Notes: generated by a model from the letters alone, not told the origin. Positions 49,698 to 61,100 are shown, counted from the stretch's first letter. The stretch: 64,000 bases of DNA from an uncultured Pseudomonadota bacterium (GCA_946479855.1 CAMLHL010000003.1:1-64000); one strand, 5' to 3'. Numbers and translations are program-made.

Positions 49698-50249
49698 ATG
49701 CTGACCAAACTGGATGAGCCGCTGCAACGCCTGCTCCGCTACGCCGCGGCCGGCCACGGCTTTCTGTTGACCTGTGCGGCACTCGCCCTGGCCGGAACAA
49801 TGACAGCCGCCTTCCCGGTCACCGCCGTAGTCGTGCCCGCGGTACTCCTCGCTCCCGAACGCTGGAAAAACATCAGCCTGTCCACCGCCGTCGGCAGCGC
49901 CCTCGGCGCCACCCTGCTGGTCATGGCGATCCACCAGATCGGCTGGTCCAGTCTGTATGACCGCTATCCGCAGCTGACCGCCCATCCCGACTGGGCGGCG
50001 GCGATGTCATGGGCGGAAGCCCACGGCGCCGTCGGCCTGTTGCTACTGGCCGCCTCGCCGCTACCGCAGACGCCCGTGCTGATTTTTTTCGGAATTACGC
50101 AGCAAAACTATCTGGGCGTATTTCTTGCCATGCTGGTCGGCAAGCTGTTGAAGTATGCGCTGTTTGCATGGATGACCAAGCGCTTTCCCGAAGGCATCAG
50201 CAACGGTTTCACTGCCTGGTGGCAGCGCTTCAAGGCCGGGGAACGCTAG
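49698..50249 (+). CDS. YqaA/DedA-like (VTT domain) membrane protein
   Basis: This protein of about 183 residues is hydrophobic, with several membrane segments and a GxxxG-rich VTT-like core (TAVGSALGATLLVMAIHQ, GAVGLLLLAASPLPQTPVLIFFGI). The ATG at 49698 begins MLTKLDEPLQRLL. It is close to the YqaA group of the DedA superfamily, implicated in lipid or osmotic homeostasis; the role here is unknown. Confidence 0.75.
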   Translation: MLTKLDEPLQRLLRYAAAGHGFLLTCAALALAGTMTAAFPVTAVVVPAVLLAPERWKNISLSTAVGSALGATLLVMAIHQIGWSSLYDRYPQLTAHPDWAAAMSWAEAHGAVGLLLLAASPLPQTPVLIFFGITQQNYLGVFLAMLVGKLLKYALFAWMTKRFPEGISNGFTAWWQRFKAGER

Positions 50250-50333
50250 GAGCGCAGCCGGCGTCGCCTCGTTCTGCCGGACTATCCGCGATACCCAGGG
50301 TAGGGCTCAGCGGGGCGGATTACAGGCGAAAAA

Positions 50334-50354
50334 AAGCCGGCAGAAAGCCGGCTT
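50334..50354 (-). terminator. Terminator of the PsiF-like gene
   Basis: Arms AAGCCGGC (50334-50341) and GCCGGCTT (50347-50354) have a 5-base loop. On the minus strand a run of seven T follows. It lies 19 bases past the stop at 50373. Confidence 0.88.
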
Positions 50355-50372
50355 CCCGGACGATGCGAAGGC

Positions 50373-50765
50373 TTATTTCGCGTCCGCTTCGCACTTCTTG
50401 ATGAAGGACTTCTTGGCGGCGCCGGACAGCGGCTTGCCGTTCTTGCCCACCGCTTTTTCCGCACATCCGGAAGTCGACGGCGCCGCGACGCCGCCCTCGC
50501 ATTTCTTCATGAAAGACTTCTTGGCCGCACCGGCCAGTGGCTTGCCATTCTTGCCGACGGCCTTGGCCTCGCAATCCGAGGCGGCGGGCGTAGCGGCCGG
50601 CGCGGCGGCTTCCTCGGCTTTCGCTGCCGGGGCGGCGGGCTTCGCCATCGGCTGAGCCGCTGTCGCGGCCGGCTTGGCGGGCACCGCCGGCTGTGCCGGG
50701 GCCTGCGCGTAAGCCAGGCTAACTGCCAACAAACCTGCAACCAACCCGGAAATAATCTTGTTCAT
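50373..50765 (-). CDS. PsiF-repeat protein, exported
   Basis: This 130-residue protein has a signal peptide, an Ala/Pro-rich stretch and two near-identical PsiF units: CEAKAVGKNGKPLAGAAKKSFMKKC and CAEKAVGKNGKPLSGAAKKSFIKKC. PsiF is a phosphate-starvation-induced exported protein in E. coli, of unknown role. The two units are also visible as direct DNA repeats at about 50389-50452 and 50503-50575. A clear terminator follows. Confidence 0.87.
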   Translation of the reverse strand: MNKIISGLVAGLLAVSLAYAQAPAQPAVPAKPAATAAQPMAKPAAPAAKAEEAAAPAATPAASDCEAKAVGKNGKPLAGAAKKSFMKKCEGGVAAPSTSGCAEKAVGKNGKPLSGAAKKSFIKKCEADAK

Positions 50766-50982
50766 GTCTCTAGCTCCTCAATGTTTGCAAGGCCGATTGC
50801 CTTGCTCAAGCAACGACTCGATGACAATTGCGTTGACGTGGCCGGGACGATTCCGGCCTGCCGAAACAATTTGTTACCTTCCGATTGCATAACCCGTCTT
50901 GAAGATCGGCCGCGAGATTCATATCTTGGCTGCCATGGAGGCACCCGGTAAGGTCGCTTCGTTTGTAGTTTGGGAGAATCTG

Positions 50983-51840
50983 ATGAACAAGACACTCGTC
51001 GCTTTGATGTTATTTGTTTCAGCTGGCATCAGCATGCCAGCATTTGCTGCTGAGCCCTCCCTGCACGAGGTTTATCAAGCCGCGAACGCAGGCAAGCTGG
51101 ATGACGCCCAGCGCATGATGCGGGAAGTTCTGCAAGCCCACCCGGGCAGCGGCAAGGCCCACTACGTCGAGGCCGAACTGTTGGCCAAGCAGGGGCAGGC
51201 AAAGCAGGCTGCCAGCGAACTGGCAACCGCCGAGAAACTGGCGCCGGGACTTCCGTTTGCCAAACCGGAGTCGGTCTCCAGCCTGAAGGCAACGATCAAT
51301 CATCCCGCTGCCACTACCGCGATCCCGGCCCAGCATGCGCCGGCAACGTCGACATCGAACGAATCCAGGTTTCCGACCGGCATGCTCTTCATCGGTCTGG
51401 GCCTGATTGCCTTCGTGATCTGGGCCAGCAGGTTCATGAGCAGCCGCAATGCGCTGGCAGGCGGCATGCCTGCTGCGGCACAGCCGGGCTTTGGCGGTTA
51501 TCAACCGGCCTATCCGGCGACGCCGTTTGGCAACGCAGCGCAACCGCAAGCTTACGGCCAACCGGGCGCAGCTCCCGCTGCCGGAGCCGGGATCGGCTCC
51601 CAGTTGCTGGGCGGTCTGGCAACCGGTGCGGCCGTAGGCGCCGGCGTCGTTGCCGGCGAGGCGCTGATGCATCGCTTCATGGATGGGCACAAGACGACAC
51701 CAACTGCCGACCAGGCTTTTTCCTCTTTCGACAGCATCCCGAATTTGCCTTCGACCCCGTTGAACGATCTGGGCGGCAGTGATTTCGGCATCGCTGACAG
51801 CGCCTCATGGGATGACGGCGGGGATAGCGACTGGAATTAA
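50983..51840 (+). CDS. TPR-containing exported/membrane protein
   Basis: This 285-residue protein has a signal peptide (MNKTLVALMLFVSAGISMPAFAAE) and a TPR-like helical segment (about residues 25-85: VYQAANAGKLDDAQRMMREVLQAHPGSGKAHYVEAELLAKQG). A membrane helix (TGMLFIGLGLIAFVIWASRFM) follows, then a Gly/Ala/Gln-rich tail with a GAAVGAGVVAGEAL segment, ending DDGGDSDWN. GGGAG precedes the ATG. The frame extends to 50899, but this start is better. Function unknown; similar proteins are linked to envelope assembly. Confidence 0.72.
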   Translation: MNKTLVALMLFVSAGISMPAFAAEPSLHEVYQAANAGKLDDAQRMMREVLQAHPGSGKAHYVEAELLAKQGQAKQAASELATAEKLAPGLPFAKPESVSSLKATINHPAATTAIPAQHAPATSTSNESRFPTGMLFIGLGLIAFVIWASRFMSSRNALAGGMPAAAQPGFGGYQPAYPATPFGNAAQPQAYGQPGAAPAAGAGIGSQLLGGLATGAAVGAGVVAGEALMHRFMDGHKTTPTADQAFSSFDSIPNLPSTPLNDLGGSDFGIADSASWDDGGDSDWN

Positions 51841-51850
51841 CCGCCTCCCT

Positions 51851-52363
51851 TCATTCCCTGGCAGCGGGGAGCGCGGGCAAATCCGTGCGCTGGCCGCCAG
51901 GGACCAGGCAAACCCGCACCCGCGGGTAGTCTCTGCCTTCGCTCATCACATAGTTCAAACTGCCACAAATCCGCCGCGCGGCCGGATGGCCGCTGGCCAG
52001 ATGGATTTCGGCGATGCCGGTGGCGGCGGCGAAGCGCAGGGCGGCGGCAAACAACTGGCGGGCCTGGCCGTGGCGGCGCCAGGCAGGGAGTACGCTGGCC
52101 GCCAGTTCCGCCACCGTTTCGCACACCGCCAGATGAATGAAGCCGCTCAGCTCGCCAGCCGGATCGACAATGCCAAAACACGGGTCGCGCTGAAAATCGA
52201 TTCCCCGGACGTAGGCTGCGATCCCGGCATCCGACAGGGCCGTGGCAAAACGGCCGTAACGATCGTCGGCATCGAGCTTGAGCAGGTGCTGCTGTACCGC
52301 CGGGCGGGCCGAGGCTAACAGCCGGTAGAGGGCGCCAATTTCGGCGCAGGCGATCAGTCCCAA
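51851..52363 (-). CDS. GNAT-family acetyltransferase-like protein
   Basis: This 170-residue protein resembles a GNAT acetyltransferase: FGIVDPAGELSGFIHLAV, then AASVLPAWRRHGQARQLFAAALRFAAATGI, which aligns with the acetyl-CoA-binding R/Q-x-x-G-x-G/A loop. The substrate is unknown. It overlaps the end of nrdB by 10 bases and is the last gene of the ribonucleotide reductase operon. Confidence 0.7.
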   Translation of the reverse strand: MGLIACAEIGALYRLLASARPAVQQHLLKLDADDRYGRFATALSDAGIAAYVRGIDFQRDPCFGIVDPAGELSGFIHLAVCETVAELAASVLPAWRRHGQARQLFAAALRFAAATGIAEIHLASGHPAARRICGSLNYVMSEGRDYPRVRVCLVPGGQRTDLPALPAARE

Positions 52364-53523
52364 GCCAGCGCCCCACCCGTCTGATACTCGGTGACCCGGG
52401 TTTCGAAGAAGTTTTTCTCCTTGCGCAGGTTGGCCTGTTCGTCGAGCCAGGGCAGGACGTTCTCGGCGCCGGGAAACGGCTCGGCGACGCCGACCTGGCG
52501 GGCCCGCCGGTTGGCGATGAAACGGAACTGGGCGACATGCAGTTCGGCGTTGTAGCCGAGAATGGGCTCGCGCAGGATATAGGCGGCGTAGACCGTTTCG
52601 GCCGCTTCGGCTTCATCCCATAGTTCGCGCAGCGCCACCGGGTCAAGGGTCAGTTTTTCCTCGATCAGCAGTTCGCGGATGACACGGATGCCGAAAGCGC
52701 AGTGCAGCACCTCGTCGCGCATGATGTACTGCAACTGCTCGGCGGCGCCCTTCATCAGGCCGCGCCGCTGCAGCGCGAAGACCGGGGTGAAGCCGTTGTA
52801 GAACCAGCACCCCTCGAAAATCACGGCGAAGAAGAAATAGGACAGCGCGAATTCGTGCAGGTTGGCCCGGTCCTCCAGATCGAAATCCGAGCGCAACACC
52901 TTCTCCAGCCGACGGTTGGCCAGCGCGATCTTGCCGTGAATGGCCGGCACGACGCGGTAGCGGTTGTAGATTTCCTGCTGGTCGAGGCCGAGACTTTCGA
53001 TGCAGTGCTGGTAGGTCCAGGTGTGCAGCGCCTCCTCGTAGACCTGGCGGGCCTGGTAGATCTGCAGTTCCGGGGCGCTCATCTTCTCCATGACGGCCAG
53101 GCCGATGTTGCGCATGGCCAGGATGTCGGAGGTCGTCAGGTAGGCCAGCACGTTCTCGAAGACGTGGCGCTCGGCAGCGGAGAGCTTGTGCTGGTAGTCG
53201 TGCACGTCCTGCGCCATGCCGATTTCCAGCGGTGTCCAGTGGTTGCGGTTGGCCTTCAGGAAAAATTCCCAGGCCCACGGATACTTGAATGGCGCCAGTT
53301 GGTTGATGTCGGCCTTGCCGTTGACGATGCGCTTGTCGGCGGCCTTGATGGGGGCGAGCACGGGGTGCGCCGGCAGAATGCTACGGTCAACCGTATTTCT
53401 GGCCTGTTTTTCCGGGGCGACCGCATCCAGCGGGAGAGCTTCGGGCGGGATGGCCTTCGCTTGCGGCACACGCGAGGGCAGATCCCAGTCGTCAAGCAAG
53501 GCGCCTGGGGTGGGTGCGTTCAT
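52354..53523 (-). CDS. nrdB: Ribonucleotide reductase class I small subunit
   Basis: NrdB holds the diiron-tyrosyl cofactor that starts catalysis by NrdA. The 389-residue protein has the metal ligands and radical Tyr in EEALHTWTY (Glu, His, Tyr in E. coli NrdB spacing), FEGCWFYNGF and IMRDEVLHCAF, so the class Ia tyrosyl radical is expected. The ATG at 53523 begins MNAPTPGALLDDWD; the ORF extends to 53703. It lies downstream of nrdG, separated from nrdA by the class III genes. A motif copy at 53380-53391 codes for NTVDRS. Confidence 0.94.
   Translation of the reverse strand: MNAPTPGALLDDWDLPSRVPQAKAIPPEALPLDAVAPEKQARNTVDRSILPAHPVLAPIKAADKRIVNGKADINQLAPFKYPWAWEFFLKANRNHWTPLEIGMAQDVHDYQHKLSAAERHVFENVLAYLTTSDILAMRNIGLAVMEKMSAPELQIYQARQVYEEALHTWTYQHCIESLGLDQQEIYNRYRVVPAIHGKIALANRRLEKVLRSDFDLEDRANLHEFALSYFFFAVIFEGCWFYNGFTPVFALQRRGLMKGAAEQLQYIMRDEVLHCAFGIRVIRELLIEEKLTLDPVALRELWDEAEAAETVYAAYILREPILGYNAELHVAQFRFIANRRARQVGVAEPFPGAENVLPWLDEQANLRKEKNFFETRVTEYQTGGALAWD
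53380..53391 (-). repeat. Dispersed motif, exact (in nrdB)
   Basis: The minus strand reads GTTGACCGTAGC and codes for VDRS. TTTTTCC lies 16 bases away with a second partial core after it. Confidence 0.7.
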
Positions 53524-53564
53524 GGCAGTTTTTTCTCCGTAAAAGTTGATCAAAACAGCGGCGC

Positions 53565-54233
53565 TCAGACGTTTCGTATCTCGACCAGCGGCAGGTGAAC
53601 CGCTACGGCGTCGATCAGTTCGCCGGGTAATGGCAGCGGCCGGCCGGCCCGGCGGCAGGGCTGCAGCACCAGCCGGGAAATGCCCTGTGCAGCCAGCTGG
53701 CAAGCCATCCGGGCCAGCGCACTTGCATCGAGCAATTCGCTATCGACGGTGCAGCGAATTTCGTGCGCCGTTCCCGCCCTGAGCAGCGCTCCCAGAGCGG
53801 CAAGCACCGCCTCGCCCCCCGGCGCCCCGGTAATCCGGCCGTAGTCATCGAATGGACCTTTCACATCGAAACCGACCCAGTCGAGCATCGGCAAAGCGGC
53901 AGCCAGGCGGTCCGGGTAAATGCCGGCGGTGTGGAGCGCGGTTTCAAAACCGAGCGCCCGGACAGCCTTGAGGGCGCTGCCGAGACCGCGTTGCAGCAGC
54001 GGTTCGCCGCCGCTGAAGACGAGGCCATCGAGCAGCCCGCGCCGGGTTTCCAGCCAACCGAGCAGATCGCCCCACGAGCGCTCACCGCCCTGCGGGGAAT
54101 GCAGGTGCGGGTTGTGGCAATAGCTGCAGCGCCACGGGCAACCCTGGCAGAAAACCACGGCCGCCAGGCGACCGGGAAAATCGATGGTGGTAAATGGCAC
54201 CAGGCCGCCCACCACCAGTTCGGCTTCACGCAT
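53565..54233 (-). CDS. nrdG: Anaerobic ribonucleotide reductase activating protein
   Basis: NrdG is the radical-SAM activase that installs the glycyl radical on NrdD. The 222-residue protein has the CxxxCxxC cluster motif in CPWRCSYCHNP, then FSGGEPLLQ and IEIRNV-like C-terminal strands. The ATG at 54233 lies inside the end of the split NrdD tail gene (overlap 8 bases, ATGCGTGA); the alternative start at 54257 would overlap further. It is longer than E. coli NrdG (154 aa) and nearer the pyruvate-formate-lyase-activase type. Confidence 0.92.
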   Translation of the reverse strand: MREAELVVGGLVPFTTIDFPGRLAAVVFCQGCPWRCSYCHNPHLHSPQGGERSWGDLLGWLETRRGLLDGLVFSGGEPLLQRGLGSALKAVRALGFETALHTAGIYPDRLAAALPMLDWVGFDVKGPFDDYGRITGAPGGEAVLAALGALLRAGTAHEIRCTVDSELLDASALARMACQLAAQGISRLVLQPCRRAGRPLPLPGELIDAVAVHLPLVEIRNV

Positions 54234-54396
54234 GGGCAGCCGGTGCCGGTTCGGCAAAATGCCGGCGCTCGCGGTGCTCGCCCTGCTTGCCGGGATTGAA
54301 CTCGGAGACAGGCCGGTGGTAACCCATGACGCGGGTCCACACTTCGCAGCGTTGCCGTTGATGATCCGGGAGATGCCGTTTATTTGTGTCGGCCAT
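54226..54396 (-). CDS. Split NrdD C-terminal tail carrying the glycyl-radical loop
   Basis: This 56-residue gene has the motif CEVWTRVMGYHRPVSEF and then NPGKQGEHRERRHF. In ordinary NrdD proteins this is the C-terminal glycyl-radical segment (RVxGY), where the Gly of RVMGY holds the radical, and it normally follows the zinc-finger-like CPKCD region on one chain. Here the long NrdD stops after CPKCDEELLAQRGQAAH. The ATG at 54396 follows AAAGGAAA, and the gap to nrdD is 29 bases. No frame continuation joins them. It is a complete small gene, not a frameshift fragment. Confidence 0.85.
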   Translation of the reverse strand: MADTNKRHLPDHQRQRCEVWTRVMGYHRPVSEFNPGKQGEHRERRHFAEPAPAAHA

Positions 54397-54425
54397 GATG
54401 TTTCCTTTTAGTGAGTATCAATGGT

Positions 54426-56476
54426 TCAGTGGGCCGCTTGCCCGCGTTGGGCAAGCAGTTCTTCGTCGCACTTCGGGCAGAACTCGTGCTCGCCGGCCAG
54501 GTAGCCGTGCTTCGGGCAGATCGAGAAGGTCGGCGTGATCGTGATGTAGGGCAGCCTGAAGCGCGACAGCGCCGTGCGCACCAGTTGCCGGCAGGCGGCT
54601 GGCGTCGAAATGCGTTCGCGCATGTAGAGGTGCAGCACCGTGCCGCCGGTGTAGCGGGTCTGCAGCTCGTCCTGCCGGGTCAGCGCCTCGAACGGGTCGT
54701 CGGTGAAGCCGACCGGCAATTGCGACGAGTTGGTGTAGTACGGCCGCTCGGCGGTCCCGGCCTGCCGGATGTCCGGCCAACGCTTCCTGTCCTCCCTGGC
54801 AAAACGGTAGGTCGTGCCTTCGGCCGGCGTTGCCTCCAGGTTGTAGAGATTGCCGGTTTCCTCCTGGTAGTCGCGCATCCGCTCGCGCAAGCGCTCGAGC
54901 AGGCGCAGCGCCAGCGCATGGCCCTCGGGACTGGCGATGTCGGCGGCGCCGGCGGTGAAGTTGCGCACCATCTCGTTGATGCCGTTCACGCCGATGGTCG
55001 AGAAATGGTTGCGCAGCGTGCCGAGATAGCGCCGGGTGTAAGGGAACAGGCCATCATCCATCAGCCGCTGGACGACCTTGCGCTTGAGTTCCAGGCTGTC
55101 GCGCGCCATGTCGGCCAAACGGTCGACGCGGGCCATCAAGGCGGCTTCGTCACCGGCATGGAGATGGCCGAGACGGGCGCAGTTGATGGTCACGACGCCG
55201 ATCGAGCCGGTCTGCTCGGCCGAGCCGAACAGGCCGTTGCCCCGCTTCAGCAGTTCGCGCAGGTCGAGCTGCAGGCGGCAGCACATCGAGCGCACGTGGT
55301 TCGGCTTCATGTCCGAATTGAGGAAGTTCTGGAAATACGGCAGGCCGTACTTGGCGGTCATCGCGAACAGCCGTTCGGCGTTATCCGACTCCCATGGGAA
55401 ATCCTCGGTCATGTTGTAGGTCGGGATCGGAAAGGTAAACGCCCTGCCCCGCCGGTCGCCGGCGCTCATCACCTCGATGTAGGCACGGTTGATCAGGTCC
55501 ATCTCGGCCTGCAGGTCACCATAGGCAAAAGGCATCTCGATGCCGCCGACGACCGGCACCTGCTCGCGCAGGTCGGCCGGACAAACCCAGTCGAAGGTCA
55601 GATTGGTGAAGGGTGTCTGCGTGCCCCAGCGCGATGGCACATTGAGGTTATAAATGAACTCCTGCATGCCCTGGCGCACCGCTTCGTAGGAAAGCCCGTC
55701 CTTGCGGACAAAGGGTGCCAGGTAGGTGTCAAAGGAGCTGAAGGCCTGGGCACCGGCCCACTCGTTTTGCAGCGTGCCGAGAAAATTCACCATCTGGCCG
55801 AGGGCGCTGGAGAAGTGCCTGGGCGGATCGGCCTCGGGCTTGCCAGGGACGCCGTTGAAGCCCTCGAACAGCACCTGACGCAGCGACCAGCCGGCACAGT
55901 AGCCGGAAAGCATGTCGAGGTCGTGGATGTGGATATCGGCATCGCGATGCGCCTGGCCGATTTCCGGCGGATAGACATGCGACAGCCAGTAGTTGGCAAC
56001 CACCTTGCCCCAGACATTGAGAATCAGTCCGCCCAGCGAGTAGCCCTGGTTGGCATTGGCGCGCACCCGCCAGTCGGCGCGGTCGATATACTCGTCGATC
56101 GCCGCGGCGACATCGACCAGCGTCCTGCGATCCTCGCGCAGCCGGTGGTGCTGGTCGCGATACGCCACATAAGCGCGGAATGTCCGCAGGTGGTTGGCGT
56201 CGACCAGCGTTTGTTCGACGATATCCTGCACCTGCTCGACGGTGGGCGACGAATCGCCATAGCGGTGACGGACCACCTTGAGCACCCGCGCCGTCAACAA
56301 CTGCGCCTCGGCCACATCGAATTCCCCGCTCGCAGCCCCGGCGCGAGCCAATGCCGAAGCGATGCGCTCGGCCTCGAACGGTACATCGGCACCGTCGCGG
56401 CGAAGGATGCGACGCGGCAGCAACGGAGAAAGCAGGCTGATCGCTTCTGGCGTGCTTGCTGGCAGTCCGTTGGCGC

Positions 56477-56480
<4 letters not shown>
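54426..56480 (-). CDS. nrdD: Anaerobic ribonucleoside-triphosphate reductase NrdD, main chain
   Basis: NrdD reduces ribonucleotides without oxygen using a glycyl radical. The 684-residue chain has an N-terminal ATP-cone (about residues 20-115: ILRRDGADVPFEAERIASALARAG) and the catalytic barrel (HDLDMLSGYCAGWSLRQVL, PVVGGIEMPFAYGDLQ, NHVRSMCCRLQLDLREL, TYRFAREDR). It ends with a Cys-rich finger (FSICPKHGYLAGEHEFCPKCDEEL). The radical-loop RVMGY is missing from this chain and is encoded by the next gene. The start overlaps the nrdA stop (ATGA). Confidence 0.93.
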
Positions 56481-59242
<2,762 letters not shown>

Positions 59243-59414
59243 GGCGATTCTCCGTATCGGGGGGCGGAGAATGACGTTGCGTCAGGCCGGAATTCGAGGC
59301 GACCGAGCGCGATCCCGGCGGGCAGCAACCCGCGGTCGAATCGGCCAGACGAACGAACGGCAAGAAAGACACGCAATAAACCTCTCGTCAGGGACACCCC
59401 GCCCCAAAACCATG
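59243..59414 (-). other. Leader between cobalamin riboswitch and nrdA
   Basis: This is a 172-base untranslated stretch after the riboswitch body. It includes the GC-rich hairpin cccgcgggttgctgcccgcc around 59317-59336 and GGAG before the TTG. It may form the expression platform (translation control by sequestering the nrdA ribosome site). Short shadow frames read through it but none looks real. Confidence 0.5.
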
Positions 59415-59603
59415 AAAGAAAGTTCGTTGCGGCAGGTCTCCTGGCTCTCGGTTCAACGCGCTTCACCTACCTTCCCGGATGCATCCAGTGGCATGTGTTG
59501 GCGAAGCGCTCGCCGATTACAGTTGCGGGGGCAGCCCCGGAATTCGGACCTTGCGGTCCGGCACCGGATTCCCGTTTTAATCCCCCGAAGGGGAACCATC
59601 AAC
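59415..59603 (-). ncRNA. Cobalamin (B12) riboswitch upstream of nrdA
   Basis: On the minus strand the sequence has the cobalamin riboswitch features in order. It starts with GGTTCCCC and the GGGATTAAAACGGGAA-type P1/P2 stem. It continues with GGTGCCGGACC, GGGGCTGCCCCCGCAACTGTAA, CGGCGAGCGCT, CCACTGG and GGGAAGG. The B12 box GAGAGCCAGGAGACCTGCC lies at 59431-59449. Such elements switch genes off when adenosylcobalamin is bound. It precedes nrdA, so the B12-independent reductases are expected to be repressed when B12 is available. Confidence 0.92.
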
Positions 59604-59610
59604 GCCTTCA

Positions 59611-59639
59611 GTCTATGCCAAAGGATTCGGCATGGTCAA
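59611..59639 (-). promoter_or_regulatory. Probable promoter of the nrd operon
   Basis: A minus-strand -35 TTGACC (59634-59639) is 16-17 bases from a -10 CATAGA/ATAGAC (59611-59617). A start site just past 59605 would place the riboswitch at the 5' end of the transcript, which agrees with its position. Confidence 0.6.
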
Positions 59640-59647
59640 GCCCAGGA

Positions 59648-59694
59648 TTACTAAATGTAGTAGTCAAACAACATCCTGACACTACCGACAGTAG
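59648..59694 (-). promoter_or_regulatory. NrdR box pair
   Basis: Two 16-base boxes resemble the NrdR consensus acaCwATATwGtgt: ttaCTAAATGTAGTag (59648-59663) and acACTACCGACAGTag (59679-59694). Their centres are 31 bases apart (15-base linker), the spacing known for NrdR operators. They lie immediately upstream of the -35 region, where NrdR bound to nucleotides would block or modulate transcription. Confidence 0.65.
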
Positions 59695-59738
59695 CCAAAA
59701 AAGATGACCACCCTGCCCGCTCGTGAGAAAATCGCCCC

Positions 59739-61100
59739 ATGCGTCCCCTAGCCTTCGTCGACCTTGAAACCACCGGTGCTACCGCCACCGCTGACCGCAT
59801 TACCGAAATCGGCATCGTCGAAGTCGATGCCGACGGCTCGGTCCGCGAATGGCAGCAGCTGGTCAATCCCGGCACGCGGATCCCGCCCTTTATCGAGCAA
59901 CTGACCGGCATCAGCAACGAAATGGTCGCCGATGCCCCCTCCTTCGCGGCGGTTGCCGAGGAGACCATGCGCCGCCTGCAGGGCCGCCTGTTCATCGCCC
60001 ACAACGCCCGCTTCGACTACGGATTTTTAAAGAACGAATTCAAGCGCCTGGGCATTACCTTTCGCGCCTCCGTGCTGTGCACCGTCAAGCTGTCGCGTAC
60101 GCTGTTTCCCGAGCACAAGCGGCACAATCTCGACAGTCTGATCGAGCGCTATGCCCTGCGAGCCGATGCCCGCCACCGGGCGCTGGCCGACGCCCAGCTG
60201 ATTCACCAATTTTGGCAAAAAATCCACGTCGACCGTAGCAGCGAAGCCATCGAGGCCGCCCTGCAGGCGCAAAACGCCCACCCCAGCCTGCCTCCCCACC
60301 TCGACGCCGGCATTCTCGAAGATTTGCCCGAGGCGCCGGGCGTGTACCTCTTCTACGCCGAAAACAACCTGCCGCTCTACATTGGCAAGGCCAAGGATAT
60401 CCGCCAGCGCGTGCTGTCGCATTTCGCCGGTGATCACAGTTCCGCCAAGGAAATGGCGCTGGCCCAGCAAGTCAGGCGGATCGACTGGATCGAGACCGCT
60501 GGCGAGATCGGCGCCCTGATCAAGGAAGCCGCCCTGGTCAAGGAACTGCAGCCGACGCACAACCGCCAGTTGCGCAAGAACGACGAGGCCTGCACCTGGA
60601 CACTGATTGACGAAGGTGAAGGCTGGCTGCGTCCGCAACTAACGATGCTTGCCGACATCGGCGTCGGGGCGACGACCGCCTGCTACGGCCTGTTCAAGAG
60701 CAGCAAGGAAGCCAACACCGTGCTGCGCAGCCTGGCCGAATCGCACAACCTGTGCGACGTGCTGCTCGGGCTGGAAAAGGCCAAGCCCGGCAAACCCTGC
60801 TTCGGCCACCAGCTCAGGCGCTGCAAGGGCGCCTGCATCGGCCATGAGCCCTATGCCAAACACACCGTGCGCCTGGTTTCAGCGCTGGTCGGAGTGAAGC
60901 TCGTTTCCTGGCCATTCATCGGCCCGGCGCTGATCCGCGAAGGCGACGAAATCCATGTCGTCGAAGGCTGGCGCTATCTCGGCACGGCGAAAACCGACGA
61001 AGATATCCAGGCCCTCCTCGACAATAGCCGCCCGCCGTTCGACCGCGACACCTACAAGATTCTGAGCAAATATATCGGCAAGATGACGCCGTTGCGTTGA
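59739..61100 (+). CDS. DnaQ-type exonuclease fused to a GIY-YIG nuclease domain
   Basis: This 453-residue protein has an N-terminal DEDDh 3'-5' exonuclease (DLETTG at 8, HNARFD near 88, HRALADA near 146). A UvrC-N-like GIY-YIG domain (about residues 200-290) follows, with GVYLFYAENNLPLYIGKAKDIRQRV and IKEAALVKELQPTHN. The C-terminal region is Cys-containing (CFGHQLRRCKGACIGHEPYAKH). It resembles UvrC homologues and Cho-like nucleases, with an added proofreading-type domain. It is divergent from the nrd operon, so it shares the upstream region. A dispersed motif copy (60228-60239) codes for VDRSS between the domains. Confidence 0.88.
   Translation: MRPLAFVDLETTGATATADRITEIGIVEVDADGSVREWQQLVNPGTRIPPFIEQLTGISNEMVADAPSFAAVAEETMRRLQGRLFIAHNARFDYGFLKNEFKRLGITFRASVLCTVKLSRTLFPEHKRHNLDSLIERYALRADARHRALADAQLIHQFWQKIHVDRSSEAIEAALQAQNAHPSLPPHLDAGILEDLPEAPGVYLFYAENNLPLYIGKAKDIRQRVLSHFAGDHSSAKEMALAQQVRRIDWIETAGEIGALIKEAALVKELQPTHNRQLRKNDEACTWTLIDEGEGWLRPQLTMLADIGVGATTACYGLFKSSKEANTVLRSLAESHNLCDVLLGLEKAKPGKPCFGHQLRRCKGACIGHEPYAKHTVRLVSALVGVKLVSWPFIGPALIREGDEIHVVEGWRYLGTAKTDEDIQALLDNSRPPFDRDTYKILSKYIGKMTPLR
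60228..60239 (+). repeat. Dispersed motif, exact (in DnaQ/GIY-YIG gene)
   Basis: GTCGACCGTAGC, preceded by TTTTGGCAAAAAATCCAC. It codes for VDRS at an interdomain junction. Confidence 0.7.

Noticed and set aside
50389..50575. Direct DNA repeats of about 60 bases in the PsiF gene region
   Set aside because: They encode the two PsiF protein repeats, so they are explained by the gene and are not a mobile or CRISPR repeat.
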